DNA of 64,000 nucleotides, taken from the NCBI GenBank assembly GCA_017795085.1, contig CP051246.1, positions 4,156,514 through 4,220,513 of the forward strand. Direction: 5' to 3'. Every line of letters starts with the position of its first letter. The first letter of the stretch is position 1. A program made the translations under genes and the position numbers. The notes beneath the pieces are model-generated. The model saw only the letters and a program-made list of their open reading frames with translations. It was not told the DNA's origin and searched no databases. This stretch comes from Salegentibacter sp. (GTDB lineage: Bacteria > Bacteroidota > Bacteroidia > Flavobacteriales > Flavobacteriaceae). Of the stretch, positions 18,729 to 27,593 are shown one piece after another.

Positions 18729-20180
18729 ATGAAAACTCTAATAAAATACATAATACTTTTAGTTGTTGTAATATTAACTTCTTGTGAGGCTGAACTTGAT
18801 CTTCCTCCGGTTGATGAATTTGAGCCTGAAAGCTTATTCCAATCAGAAGAAGGGATAGAAGCGGTACTTTTTTCTGCATATAACTTTGATAGAATTAATA
18901 CGGGAAGTGTTAAAAATGAAATTTTGATAAATGAAGTAACTACAGATATGTCCTTTGTGAGAATTGGTGCTGTAGAAAGGGAAATGACCCCATTCCTTGA
19001 CTTTAACTGGGATTCATCAGACCCAATATTGCAAAATGCATTTTGGACTCCACGCTACAGGGCGATCAGGGATGCAAATACAGTAATTGAAAATATAGAA
19101 AACTCTGATGTTTCTGAAGATAATACCACTTTATTTCGTGCAGAAGCCAGGTATTTAAGGGCAGCGCAATACGCAAATTTGTATAAATATTTTGGTTTGG
19201 TTCCTTTAAGGACCACTACCAATCTCGATGAACAGCCACAAGCTTTGCCATTACCGTCAGAAGATGATTTCTACAATTTTATAGAAACAGAGCTTAGGGA
19301 ATCGGCTGGTAATTTGCCCCATCCTTCTGAACAAACCCAACGAGGCAGAGCTACAAAAGGTCACGCCTATGCAATTCTGACAAAATTTTTTATGAATACC
19401 AGGCAGTGGGAAAAAGTTATAGAAGTTACTGATTTGTTGATGGAACTTAATTATTATGAATTGAACCCTGATTATAGAGGAACCTTTTTTGTTGAAAATG
19501 AAGGAAACAGAGAGATAATTGTAACTTATTCCTATAGAAATGAACAAGGACACGGACTGCAATTTCAAAATGGGGCCTTCCCCCCGGGATTTTTAAATAC
19601 CCCTTCTGTTCCGGAATTTGAGTGGACTACCAGTATGGCTAATTGGCCTACTCAATTTAGCCTAAGAGACGATTTTGTTGAATCCTTTAATCCTGAAGAT
19701 GACAGGAAGCAAGCTGTTATAGAACAATATCAAAATAGAGCGGGTAATATGGTGGATTTACGGACAACTCCTGATAATTCAAGAAGTTTAAAATTTTGGG
19801 ATAATGATCAGGTGGGTAATTTTTCGGGTGCTGATTTCCCTTTAATTAGATATGCAGATATCCTACTTTCCAGAGCTGAAGCTTTAAATGAAATTAATGG
19901 TCCAACTCAGGAAGCAGTTGATTTGGTAAATAAAGTTAGGACCCGCTCTATTGATGATCCATATTCAATGGGTGATGCCGGAAGTACTGAGGCCTTCAGA
20001 AATATTATTCTTGAAGAAAGAGGCTGGGAATTTTATTCCGAAGGTAAAAGAAGAGAAGACTTAATAAGACACAATAAATTCATTGAGTTTGCCCGTGAAA
20101 GAGGATTAAATGCAAGCGAACATCAAATATTCTTTCCCTATCCCCAGGAAGAAATTAATGCAAATCCTGCATTGGAGTAA
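18729..20180 (+). CDS. SusD-like glycan-binding lipoprotein, pair 1
   Basis: This is a 483-residue lipoprotein with leader MKTLIKYIILLVVVILTSC (lipobox Cys19) and a typical SusD start (PPVDEFEPESLFQSEEGIE). The tetratricopeptide-like region has ARYLRAAQYANLYKYFG. The C-terminal part carries the family signature of a variable loop followed by LSRAEALNEIN and ILEERGWEFYSEGKRREDLIR. It starts 12 bp after the SusC gene and forms its surface lid. The last 180 bp of this gene plus 30 bp of downstream sequence are repeated in decayed form at 26134-26342, with a frameshift and a stop. Confidence 0.94.
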   Translation: MKTLIKYIILLVVVILTSCEAELDLPPVDEFEPESLFQSEEGIEAVLFSAYNFDRINTGSVKNEILINEVTTDMSFVRIGAVEREMTPFLDFNWDSSDPILQNAFWTPRYRAIRDANTVIENIENSDVSEDNTTLFRAEARYLRAAQYANLYKYFGLVPLRTTTNLDEQPQALPLPSEDDFYNFIETELRESAGNLPHPSEQTQRGRATKGHAYAILTKFFMNTRQWEKVIEVTDLLMELNYYELNPDYRGTFFVENEGNREIIVTYSYRNEQGHGLQFQNGAFPPGFLNTPSVPEFEWTTSMANWPTQFSLRDDFVESFNPEDDRKQAVIEQYQNRAGNMVDLRTTPDNSRSLKFWDNDQVGNFSGADFPLIRYADILLSRAEALNEINGPTQEAVDLVNKVRTRSIDDPYSMGDAGSTEAFRNIILEERGWEFYSEGKRREDLIRHNKFIEFARERGLNASEHQIFFPYPQEEINANPALE

Positions 20181-20423
20181 GGGGAGGGATATTAAAATTT
20201 GAAAAATATGAGGTGATTTAAAAAATTTATACGGTTTGTATCGGATAATGGAAATCGCATCTTTTATAAGAAAATATATGATGCCCTTATTAAAAACTGT
20301 CAGGAGCTGATTTCCTGGGGGCTTTCAGCAGCGGTTTATACTTAAACTACTGATGCTGAAGGGGAAGTTAATGGATTGATGACTTATCTAAAATAAAATT
20401 TTCGAATAATAAATAAATAGAAT
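20181..20423 (+). pseudogene. Fossil of the GH2 gene between pair 1 and pair 2
   Basis: Positions 20280-20387 align without gaps to 14919-15026 inside the GH2 gene, with about 94 of 108 bases identical by hand count. The translation keeps ELISWGLSAAVYT and TTDAEGEVNG, but a CAA codon has become TAA, so it is dead. Just upstream, the sequence after the susD1 stop (20181-20210) matches the sequence that now precedes the gene at 26340. From the ATG at 20208 it runs on with weak similarity to that gene's first codons but with an early TGA. The region therefore looks like the scar of a tandem duplication. No intact gene lies here; 20388-20423 serves as leader for the next SusC. Confidence 0.8.
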
Positions 20424-23400
20424 ATGGATGAAACACTAATAACTTTAAGAAAAGGAAAAGTATTCCTGTTAATTTTTCTTTTTTTGGTAACTTTTAAAGT
20501 AGTTGCCCAAGCACAAACAGTAAGCGGAATAGTTTCGGACGAGGATGGAATACCTTTACCTGGTGTGAATGTGGTGATAAAAAGCACAAATGACGGAGTC
20601 CAAACTAATTTCGACGGTGAATACGAAATCGATATAACAGGGTCAAATAATGTTTTGATTTTTAGCTATGTTGGTTTTCAAACTCAAGAGGTTTCAATAG
20701 AAGGTCAAACAACACTCAATATTACTCTAAATACAGATCAAGAGTCTTTAGATGAAGTTATTGTTGTTGGATATGGGGAGCAACAAAAAAGAACTTTAAC
20801 AGGTTCTGTTGCTCAAGTAGATGGTGAGGAAATAACAAAAGCCCCAGTATCTACAATGTCAGAATCACTGGTGGGTAAACTTGCTGGGGTCACTACCCGG
20901 CAGGGAGATGGACGCCCAGGAAATGGTACTTCATTGCAAATCAGGAATTTGGGAAACCCCTTGTATGTTATAGATGGTGTTCCTCAAGGCGAAGGTCAAT
21001 TTAACAATCTTAATCCTGGTGATATAGAAAATATAAGTGTATTAAAGGATGCATCAGCTGCAATATATGGTGTAAGGGCATCTAATGGTGTAGTTTTAGT
21101 TACTACGAAATCAGGTAAAAAGAATCAGAAAAATCAAATAAATATACATACTTATTATGGTTGGCAAAGCTTAACTCGTTTTCCTCAGTCTGCCAGCGCA
21201 GCAGATTATGTTAGGGCAAGTGCTGAAGCAGATATTAATCAGAACGGAACAACTAATTGGACTCGCGAAGAAGTGGCTCTTTGGCAGGAAGGAACCCAGA
21301 AAGGCTATAGAGGATATGATTGGTCAAGTTACATTCGTGAAAATGTACCACAAAAATTTATTCAGGCAAGCACCTCTGGAGGTTCTGAAAAAATAAGTTA
21401 TTATTCTTCATTAAGCCATATTGATCAGGATGCAGTGTTTGATGGATACAATTTTAACCGTACTAATCTTCAATCTAATGTTAGTGCGGATATAACTGAT
21501 AGGTTGAAGGTGGGTGTTAGGATTAATGGTAAAATAGAAGCAAGGGAGTTTCCCGGTGTAATCGGGGGAGATAAATATTGGCAGCCGCTATGGGGGACAT
21601 TTAGGAACTTACCAACTGAAAGACCTTATGCTAATGACAATCCCAACTATCCTAATACAACAACAACTATTACGACCAACAATGCCACCTTTGATCATGC
21701 AGGATATGAAGAAAGCAAGTGGCGTTCTGTTCAGACAAATCTGGATTTGGAATATGACTTACCTGTAAAGGGACTCAAATTAAGAGGTCTTTACTCATAT
21801 TTCTTCAACAATCAGTTGCAAGATAAGTTCGAGTATAGCTTTGATACTTATACTTATAATGAGGCGGAAGATACTTATGAAGTAACAGGAGGGAAAGGAA
21901 ATCGTTATCGAAGCCGTAGAAATCGACATATTACCAATAACGTGTTTAGGCTTATATTAAATTACAATAGAAATTTTGATGATCATACTATTAAAGCTAT
22001 GGCTGGGGGTGAAGCTGAAGATAGGCTAGATAAAAATTTCGAAATTATTGCTGCACCCGCGACCAACTATATTGATTTAATTAGAGAGTTTAATGAACTC
22101 CAAAATGTAAATGATAATATATTTGAATCGGCTAGGGCAGGTTTTTTTGGTAGGATTAACTACGACTATAAAGAAAAGTATCTCCTAGAATTAGCAGCAC
22201 GGTATGATGGCTCGTGGAGATTCCCTCCAGATGATAGATGGGGGTTTTTTCCTTCTGTTTCTCTAGGTTGGAGGATTACTGAAGAACCTTTCCTTCAGAA
22301 CAGTAAAATTACTGATGTATTGAATGATTTCAAACTTAGAGCTTCCTATGGAATTATGGGGCAGGATGAAGTAGGAATAGGAGCGTTTGCTTATATGAGC
22401 GGATATAATTATGGAGCGGGAGATGCTGTATTGGATGATCAACTAATCACTGGTATAGTTCCGAGAGGGATGCCGGTAAGAACACTCTCTTGGATTGAGT
22501 CTTCTATGGCTAACATAGGATTTGATTTTCGGATGTGGGATGGAAAGTTATCGGGCGATATGGATGCTTTCTACCGCAAAAGAACTGGACTACCTGGAAG
22601 TCGATATGATGTTCTGATCCCAACAGAAGCAGCTCTGAGCCTGCCACCAGAAAATCTGGGGGCAGATGCAAATATGGGTATTGAAGGGTCTTTGCTTCAT
22701 AGAAATACAGCTGGCGATCTAACCTATTCCGTGGGAGTAAATGCTACTCTTGCGAGAAGGAGAAACCTATATACTTATAAACCTCGGTTTGGTAATTCTT
22801 GGAATCATTACCGCCAATCAAATGAAGATCGTTGGGCGGCAGTTCAATGGGGACAAAACGTGATAGGGCAATTCGAGTCACAGGAGCAAATTGCAAATCA
22901 TCCGGTAGATATAGATGGGAGAAATAATACCACCGTCCTACCTGGGGATTTCATTTATGAAGATGTAAACGATGATGGAGTGATAAATATTTTAGATACA
23001 AGGCCTGTAGGTTATGGGGGGGGACAATTACCATACATGACTTTTGGGTTGAATGCTGAAGCAGCCTTTAAAGGATTTGATTTATCTATTGCTTTTGCAG
23101 GAGGAACAATGCAAAGTCGTGGACGTGGTGCAGAAACCAAGGTACCATTTATGGGTAATGGAAACTCCCCGGAACATTTATTCAACGATAGATGGCACCG
23201 AGAAGATATTTTTGATCCAGAAAGTGATTGGGTTCCCGGAACATATCCCGCTTTGAGGAGAAGTCAAAATGCCCATAATCAACAAGGTTCTAACTTCTGG
23301 TTTAGAAATGTAACTTATTTAAGATTAAGAAATATTCAATTAGGGTATACTCTACCAAAGAGTATTCTAAATAAGTTAAATGTTCCACAAATAAGGCTTT

Positions 23401-23534
23401 ATGTAAATGGTTTAAATCTCTACTCATTTGATAACTTAAAGGATATCGGTCTTGATCCGGAGTCGAACAGGCCAAATGGATTAGATTACCCACCTATGAA
23501 AGTTGTTAATGTAGGAGCCAATATAAGATTATAA
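20424..23534 (+). CDS. SusC-like TonB-dependent receptor, pair 2
   Basis: This is a 1036-residue receptor with a signal peptide (about 1-31, ending VVAQAQ). A carboxypeptidase-D-regulatory-like domain and LDEVIVVGYGEQQKRTLTG follow, then the plug (PLYVIDGVPQG; ISVLKDASAAIYG) and a barrel ending VGANIRL. The plug is somewhat shorter than in pair 1, and the protein ends in Leu instead of the more usual Phe. The N-terminal 110 residues closely resemble the receptor at 15633. The rest is divergent, suggesting a different ligand. It is flanked on the left by a GH2 fossil and pairs with the SusD at 23553 (18 bp gap). Domain content indicates a functional transporter. Confidence 0.93.
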   Translation: MDETLITLRKGKVFLLIFLFLVTFKVVAQAQTVSGIVSDEDGIPLPGVNVVIKSTNDGVQTNFDGEYEIDITGSNNVLIFSYVGFQTQEVSIEGQTTLNITLNTDQESLDEVIVVGYGEQQKRTLTGSVAQVDGEEITKAPVSTMSESLVGKLAGVTTRQGDGRPGNGTSLQIRNLGNPLYVIDGVPQGEGQFNNLNPGDIENISVLKDASAAIYGVRASNGVVLVTTKSGKKNQKNQINIHTYYGWQSLTRFPQSASAADYVRASAEADINQNGTTNWTREEVALWQEGTQKGYRGYDWSSYIRENVPQKFIQASTSGGSEKISYYSSLSHIDQDAVFDGYNFNRTNLQSNVSADITDRLKVGVRINGKIEAREFPGVIGGDKYWQPLWGTFRNLPTERPYANDNPNYPNTTTTITTNNATFDHAGYEESKWRSVQTNLDLEYDLPVKGLKLRGLYSYFFNNQLQDKFEYSFDTYTYNEAEDTYEVTGGKGNRYRSRRNRHITNNVFRLILNYNRNFDDHTIKAMAGGEAEDRLDKNFEIIAAPATNYIDLIREFNELQNVNDNIFESARAGFFGRINYDYKEKYLLELAARYDGSWRFPPDDRWGFFPSVSLGWRITEEPFLQNSKITDVLNDFKLRASYGIMGQDEVGIGAFAYMSGYNYGAGDAVLDDQLITGIVPRGMPVRTLSWIESSMANIGFDFRMWDGKLSGDMDAFYRKRTGLPGSRYDVLIPTEAALSLPPENLGADANMGIEGSLLHRNTAGDLTYSVGVNATLARRRNLYTYKPRFGNSWNHYRQSNEDRWAAVQWGQNVIGQFESQEQIANHPVDIDGRNNTTVLPGDFIYEDVNDDGVINILDTRPVGYGGGQLPYMTFGLNAEAAFKGFDLSIAFAGGTMQSRGRGAETKVPFMGNGNSPEHLFNDRWHREDIFDPESDWVPGTYPALRRSQNAHNQQGSNFWFRNVTYLRLRNIQLGYTLPKSILNKLNVPQIRLYVNGLNLYSFDNLKDIGLDPESNRPNGLDYPPMKVVNVGANIRL

Positions 23535-23552
23535 TAATTTTCAAATTTAAAA

Positions 23553-25421
23553 ATGAGATTTATGAAAAATAATATTCGATATATATTGATAGCTATAGGA
23601 ATTTTTACTCTAATTGGCTGTGAAGAATATCTTGATAAGGAACCTCAAGATATACTTTTGGATGATCAGGTATGGAGTGATCCTGAGTTGGCAACATCCG
23701 TACTTGCTAATTTATATAATAGGCTTCAACCTTTTGCAGGTTTGGAAGGTGGTTCTTGGGCTGATGTTACTGATACAGATCTTGCCATGTGGTCTGGACA
23801 GCCTATTCAGCAATGGAGAAATGAAAGACAAAATTTTCCTAATAATTTCAGGGGACAGTGGCGATACGGTTTGATCAGGGATATTCAAATTTTCTTGGAA
23901 AATGTAGAGGCCTCTCAGGAGTTTACGGATGAAGAAAGAACGCGTTTGTTAGCAGAAGGAAGATTTATACGAGCTTATGTGTATTTTCAACATGTAAGGA
24001 GCATGGGAGGAGTTCCGCTAGTCCTTCAAAGTTTTACTTATGAAGGACCTGATAGTGTTGAAGAAATGCAAATTCCACGAAGTACTGAAGAAGAAGTTTA
24101 TGATTTTATTTCTACTGAAATAGATGAAATCAAAGACGAGCTTCCTCAAACTGGAGATAGCAAAACAAGAGCAAATAAATGGACCGCATTGGCATTAAAG
24201 TCTAGAGCTATGTTGTATGCAGCATCGATAGCGAAATATAACAACCTCATGTCTTCGCCCATTGAAACTTCAGGAGGAGAAGTAGGAATATCTGTCTCAC
24301 GTGCAGAAGATTATTATAATCAATCCTTGGCAGCTTCTCAAGAAATAATACAAAATGGACCATTCGAACTTTATGATTCAAATCCTGATAAAAAAGAAAA
24401 TTTTTATGAGCTTTTCACTAATAAGCAAGGGAATTCTGAAGTAATCTGGGCAAATGATTATACTTTAGAGGGTAAATATCACTCTTTTACTTTTGAAAAT
24501 ATTCCTCGTTCCATGCGGGAAAATCCTAATGGCTCCTCTGGTATTACCCCAACCCTTCATTTAGTTGAAAGTTATGACTATCTTGATGGTAGTGAAGGAA
24601 TTTTGAATACCCAAACCGAGGATGGTGATTATATATACTACGATAACCCTGAAGATATTTTTGCGAACAAAGATTCCCGCCTATGGGGTACGGTAATTTA
24701 TCCCGGTGCCGAATTTAGAGATACTGAGGTGAGTATTCAGGCAGGGATTATGCTGTGGAATGAAAATAATAATGAGTTTGAGATTGAAACATCCAATACT
24801 CTCGGAGACAGGTATTCTGATGGTGGTTTACTGGTTGGTGCTGATGGGCCTATAGGAACAACTCCATTTGCAACCAATACAGGGTTTTATTCTCGTAAAT
24901 ATTTGGATTCTAGAGCAGGTTCTGGTGTACCAAATGAAGGTAGTGATGTTTGGTGGGTTAGGTTTAGACTTGGAGAAATTTTACTTAATTCTGCTGAGGC
25001 TTCTTTTGAATTAGGCCAAGAGGATTTGGCACTTTCTTATATCAATCAACTAAGAGAAAGAGCTGGTTTTGGCCCTAATAGTTTAAATAGTGATGATTTA
25101 AACATAGATAAAATTCGTGAAGAGCGGATGTTAGAATTAGCATTTGAAGATCACCGTTGGTGGGATTTAAAGCGTTGGAGAATAGCACATGAATTATACG
25201 ATGGAAATTCGGAATCTTCTATAGCTATGGCACGTGCCTTGTGGCCCTACCGTGTTGTAGATCCTGGAAACCCTGAACGGCATAATAAGTATGTATTTGA
25301 AAAAAGGAATGCTCCCCGGTTTAATCAACCTCTATTCTTCCAGATGAGTAATTATTACTCTGCGATTCCACAAGATGCATTGAATGCAAACCCATTACTT
25401 GTTAGAAACCCATTTCATTAA
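23553..25421 (+). CDS. SusD-like glycan-binding lipoprotein, pair 2
   Basis: This 622-residue protein is longer than pair 1's SusD (483). The leader ends in a lipobox (TLIGC), followed by EEYLDKEPQDILLDDQVW, typical of the larger RagB/SusD group. The C-terminal signature is present: RFRLGEILLNSAEASFELG and IREERMLELAFEDHRWWDLKRWR. The many aromatic residues fit a glycan-binding surface (family knowledge). A downstream ATG at 23562 would also give a good leader. It is followed 13 bp later by a small DUF3823-like lipoprotein, a common companion of this SusD type. Confidence 0.93.
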   Translation: MRFMKNNIRYILIAIGIFTLIGCEEYLDKEPQDILLDDQVWSDPELATSVLANLYNRLQPFAGLEGGSWADVTDTDLAMWSGQPIQQWRNERQNFPNNFRGQWRYGLIRDIQIFLENVEASQEFTDEERTRLLAEGRFIRAYVYFQHVRSMGGVPLVLQSFTYEGPDSVEEMQIPRSTEEEVYDFISTEIDEIKDELPQTGDSKTRANKWTALALKSRAMLYAASIAKYNNLMSSPIETSGGEVGISVSRAEDYYNQSLAASQEIIQNGPFELYDSNPDKKENFYELFTNKQGNSEVIWANDYTLEGKYHSFTFENIPRSMRENPNGSSGITPTLHLVESYDYLDGSEGILNTQTEDGDYIYYDNPEDIFANKDSRLWGTVIYPGAEFRDTEVSIQAGIMLWNENNNEFEIETSNTLGDRYSDGGLLVGADGPIGTTPFATNTGFYSRKYLDSRAGSGVPNEGSDVWWVRFRLGEILLNSAEASFELGQEDLALSYINQLRERAGFGPNSLNSDDLNIDKIREERMLELAFEDHRWWDLKRWRIAHELYDGNSESSIAMARALWPYRVVDPGNPERHNKYVFEKRNAPRFNQPLFFQMSNYYSAIPQDALNANPLLVRNPFH

Positions 25422-25434
25422 AAATTTGATCATT

Positions 25435-26097
25435 ATGAAAACAATAATATATTCTATTGTACTCTTATTTGTATTTACATCTTGTGAATATGATAATTAT
25501 GAACCTCCAAAATCTCAACTAACTGGGAGAATTGTTTATGAAGGAGATCCTGTAAACGTAAGGCAAGGAGTTAATGTTTTTCAATTGTATGAGCCAGGAT
25601 GGGAAAATTTTGAACCTATTGGGCTAAATGTAAAACAAGATGGTACTTTTTCTGCACAACTTTTTAACGGAGATTATCAGCTTGTACTAATAAATGGGAA
25701 TGGCCCTTGGACTAATCAGGCAGATACTATTGATATACATGTTGAGGGACAACAAGAGCTTGATGTTCCTGTGGAGCCTTTCTTTATGATCAGAAATGAA
25801 AATTTTGAGGTTAAAGCTTCAACCTTGAAAGCATCTTTTAATGTTGAGCAAATTGTAAATTCTAAAGAGGTGCAGTTTGTATCTCTTTTTATAGGAAAAA
25901 CTATGCTTGTTGACAATCGGTTTAATGTAAATGAAGAAAGGCTTCCTTCCGGAAGGATTGAAAATCTAAACGAAACTATTAATTTGGAGATGGATCTACC
26001 TGAAATAAATCAGGATTTTATATTCGCAAGGATTGGAGTGAAAACTCAGGGAAATCCGGAATTAATATTTTCTGAAATTGAGAGAATTGACCTTTAA
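25435..26097 (+). CDS. DUF3823-like surface lipoprotein (SusE-position glycan-binding candidate)
   Basis: The protein is 220 residues from the ATG at 25435. I prefer this start to an upstream in-frame one at 25384 because it gives a clean lipoprotein leader (MKTIIYSIVLLFVFTSC) and avoids overlap with the SusD gene. The body begins EPPKSQLTGRIVYEGDPV, the hallmark of DUF3823 proteins: a transthyretin-like beta domain, then a second beta sandwich. Such proteins occur directly after susC-susD and are thought to be extra surface glycan-binding proteins (family context; the role here is inferred). Only pair 2 has one. Confidence 0.82.
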   Translation: MKTIIYSIVLLFVFTSCEYDNYEPPKSQLTGRIVYEGDPVNVRQGVNVFQLYEPGWENFEPIGLNVKQDGTFSAQLFNGDYQLVLINGNGPWTNQADTIDIHVEGQQELDVPVEPFFMIRNENFEVKASTLKASFNVEQIVNSKEVQFVSLFIGKTMLVDNRFNVNEERLPSGRIENLNETINLEMDLPEINQDFIFARIGVKTQGNPELIFSEIERIDL

Positions 26098-26342
26098 TAA
26101 AGTAGTATCAATATTTTATTGTTCATCCCGACAAATAATATCCTTGAAGAAAGAGGTTGGGAATTTTATTCCGAAGGAAAAAAAGAGAAGATTTAATAAG
26201 ACACAATAAATTCATTGAGTTTGCCTGTGATAGAGGATTAAATGCAAGCGAACATTAAATATTCTTTCGCTATCCCCAGGAAGAAATTAATGCAAATCCT
26301 GCATTGGAGTAAGGGAAGGGATATTAAAATTTGGAAAATATG
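26098..26342 (+). pseudogene. Fossil of the susD1 3' end
   Basis: Positions 26134-26342 copy the last 180 bp of the SusD gene of pair 1 plus its downstream sequence (20001-20210). Identity is high by eye. A one-base deletion in the GKRRED segment shifts the frame, and a CAA codon has become TAA. The copy ends exactly where the next gene starts: its GGATATTAAAATTTG-AAAATATG run supplies the start region of the gene at 26340, just as the same run follows susD1 at 20180. This shows that the gene at 26340 once followed a susD1-like gene directly. Confidence 0.82.
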
Positions 26343-27506
26343 AAATCAGTTAAAAAGTACCTCTTGTTTTTCTTATGTATATGCGGGAATATTTCCTGGG
26401 CTCAGGAATTAGGGGCAAATTTTAATCATAATGCTGAAATTATTGACTTTGAATATTTAGAAAAAGTTGATGTAGATTGGGTAAGGACCACACCCAGGAT
26501 AATTGATTATGTAGAGGGAGAATTATCAGTTCAAAATGATCCTGCGCTTCAAAAAGTTATTGAAGCAGGAGAAAATGGATATAAAGTGGCTTTTGGATTT
26601 CGCTGGGATTTTAAAATGCATAATATGCAAATTCCGGCTTCAGGTTCTGACAAAGAAGAAAAATTATTTGATACTGCCCGCCAAATACTTCAAAAGGTGG
26701 GGCCTTATGTAGATATTTTTAAACTTGGAAATGAACCAAATTTAGAAACCCTGGCGGAAGATATGAACCTGAATTCAAATGGGGAAATACCCTTGTTGGA
26801 ATTTACAGATAGGTTTTTATATCAGGTGATCTTACCCTATTTTAAAAAGGAAACTGAAAAAATCCCGGATATATACATAGGATCCTTTCCCGCTTTGTTT
26901 GAAGAAAGATTTCAAAAAAATGAAGCTGTATTAGGATTATTGGAATATACACATAATAATCCCGATATCTCAGGCTTGTCTCTCCATCTTCATATTGAAG
27001 ATACTACCGAAATTGATGAGGCTTTTAAGTTTGTAAGGGAAATCGTAAAAGAAAAGCCTATAATTATCCCGGAATTTTCTCTTCACAGGCTTTATAAGAA
27101 AAAATTATCCGAATCATTAAACAGTACAGAAAAAGGAGAGGATTTTGCGATTAAATACAATCACGAACCTGGAATGAAACTCTTTGAATGGTTTTCTATT
27201 GCCAATACCAACCGGGTTGAAGTAAGACAGTGGGAAGAGTTATTTGAAAGCAGGGACTGGTTTACAAAAGATTTTTTTGATGTTTATTTTAACCGATTTC
27301 GAAAATACGGGGTGGTCTTAGCCACTTATCCTTTATTTCAACAAAGTTGTCCTGAGAATATGACTGTAGATTCCCCGGCCTGGTTTATTAATCCAATTTT
27401 TTGTCAAAAATCATTAGAAATAGCATCAGGTGGAAATTATTCAGAAAATCCTTTATGGTTTGAAAGTTTTCAAAAGTGGGTTGCAAATGGAAAACTTGGG
27501 GACTAA
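26340..27506 (+). CDS. Secreted clan GH-A-like glycoside hydrolase, family not assigned
   Basis: The protein is 388 residues from the ATG at 26340. A TTG three codons upstream is possible, but the ATG gives a normal signal peptide (MKSVKKYLLFFLCICGNISWAQ). Features of a (beta/alpha)8 retaining hydrolase are visible: VDWVRTTPRI early on, then KLGNEPN with candidate acid/base Glu132, then SGLSLHLHIED, then IIIPEFSLH with candidate nucleophile Glu245. GH39- or GH5-type activity on a xyloside or uronide would fit the locus, but I cannot assign a family. The start region is shared with the sequence downstream of susD1. It is followed by a hairpin and a GH43 gene. Confidence 0.8.
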   Translation: MKSVKKYLLFFLCICGNISWAQELGANFNHNAEIIDFEYLEKVDVDWVRTTPRIIDYVEGELSVQNDPALQKVIEAGENGYKVAFGFRWDFKMHNMQIPASGSDKEEKLFDTARQILQKVGPYVDIFKLGNEPNLETLAEDMNLNSNGEIPLLEFTDRFLYQVILPYFKKETEKIPDIYIGSFPALFEERFQKNEAVLGLLEYTHNNPDISGLSLHLHIEDTTEIDEAFKFVREIVKEKPIIIPEFSLHRLYKKKLSESLNSTEKGEDFAIKYNHEPGMKLFEWFSIANTNRVEVRQWEELFESRDWFTKDFFDVYFNRFRKYGVVLATYPLFQQSCPENMTVDSPAWFINPIFCQKSLEIASGGNYSENPLWFESFQKWVANGKLGD

Positions 27507-27523
27507 TTTCTCTAATAGGTTAA

Positions 27524-27560
27524 ACCGAATTCTAATAACAGTCATATTAGACTATTCGGT
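27524..27560. other. Intercistronic stem-loop
   Basis: ACCGAAT-TCTAATA pairs with TATTAGA-(CT)-ATTCGGT around a seven-base loop, giving a 14-bp stem with a two-base bulge. It lies 18 bp after the stop at 27506. No T-run follows, so it is more likely an mRNA end or processing or attenuation hairpin than a standard intrinsic terminator (inference). Confidence 0.55.
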
Positions 27561-27593
27561 GGCATTGAAGAATTTATTTAAAAACTTAAAATT

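Noticed and set aside
19257..19568. Minus-strand open frame of 103 codons inside susD1
   Set aside because: It lies opposite conserved SusD coding sequence and has no leader or domain; a shadow of the real gene.
20402..20412. TCGAATAATAA shared with 13216-13226 upstream of GH2
   Set aside because: It could be a leftover of a duplicated GH2 leader, but eleven AT-rich bases are too few to claim homology.
25384..25434. Longer start for the DUF3823-like lipoprotein
   Set aside because: It would overlap the SusD gene and put 17 residues before the lipoprotein leader.
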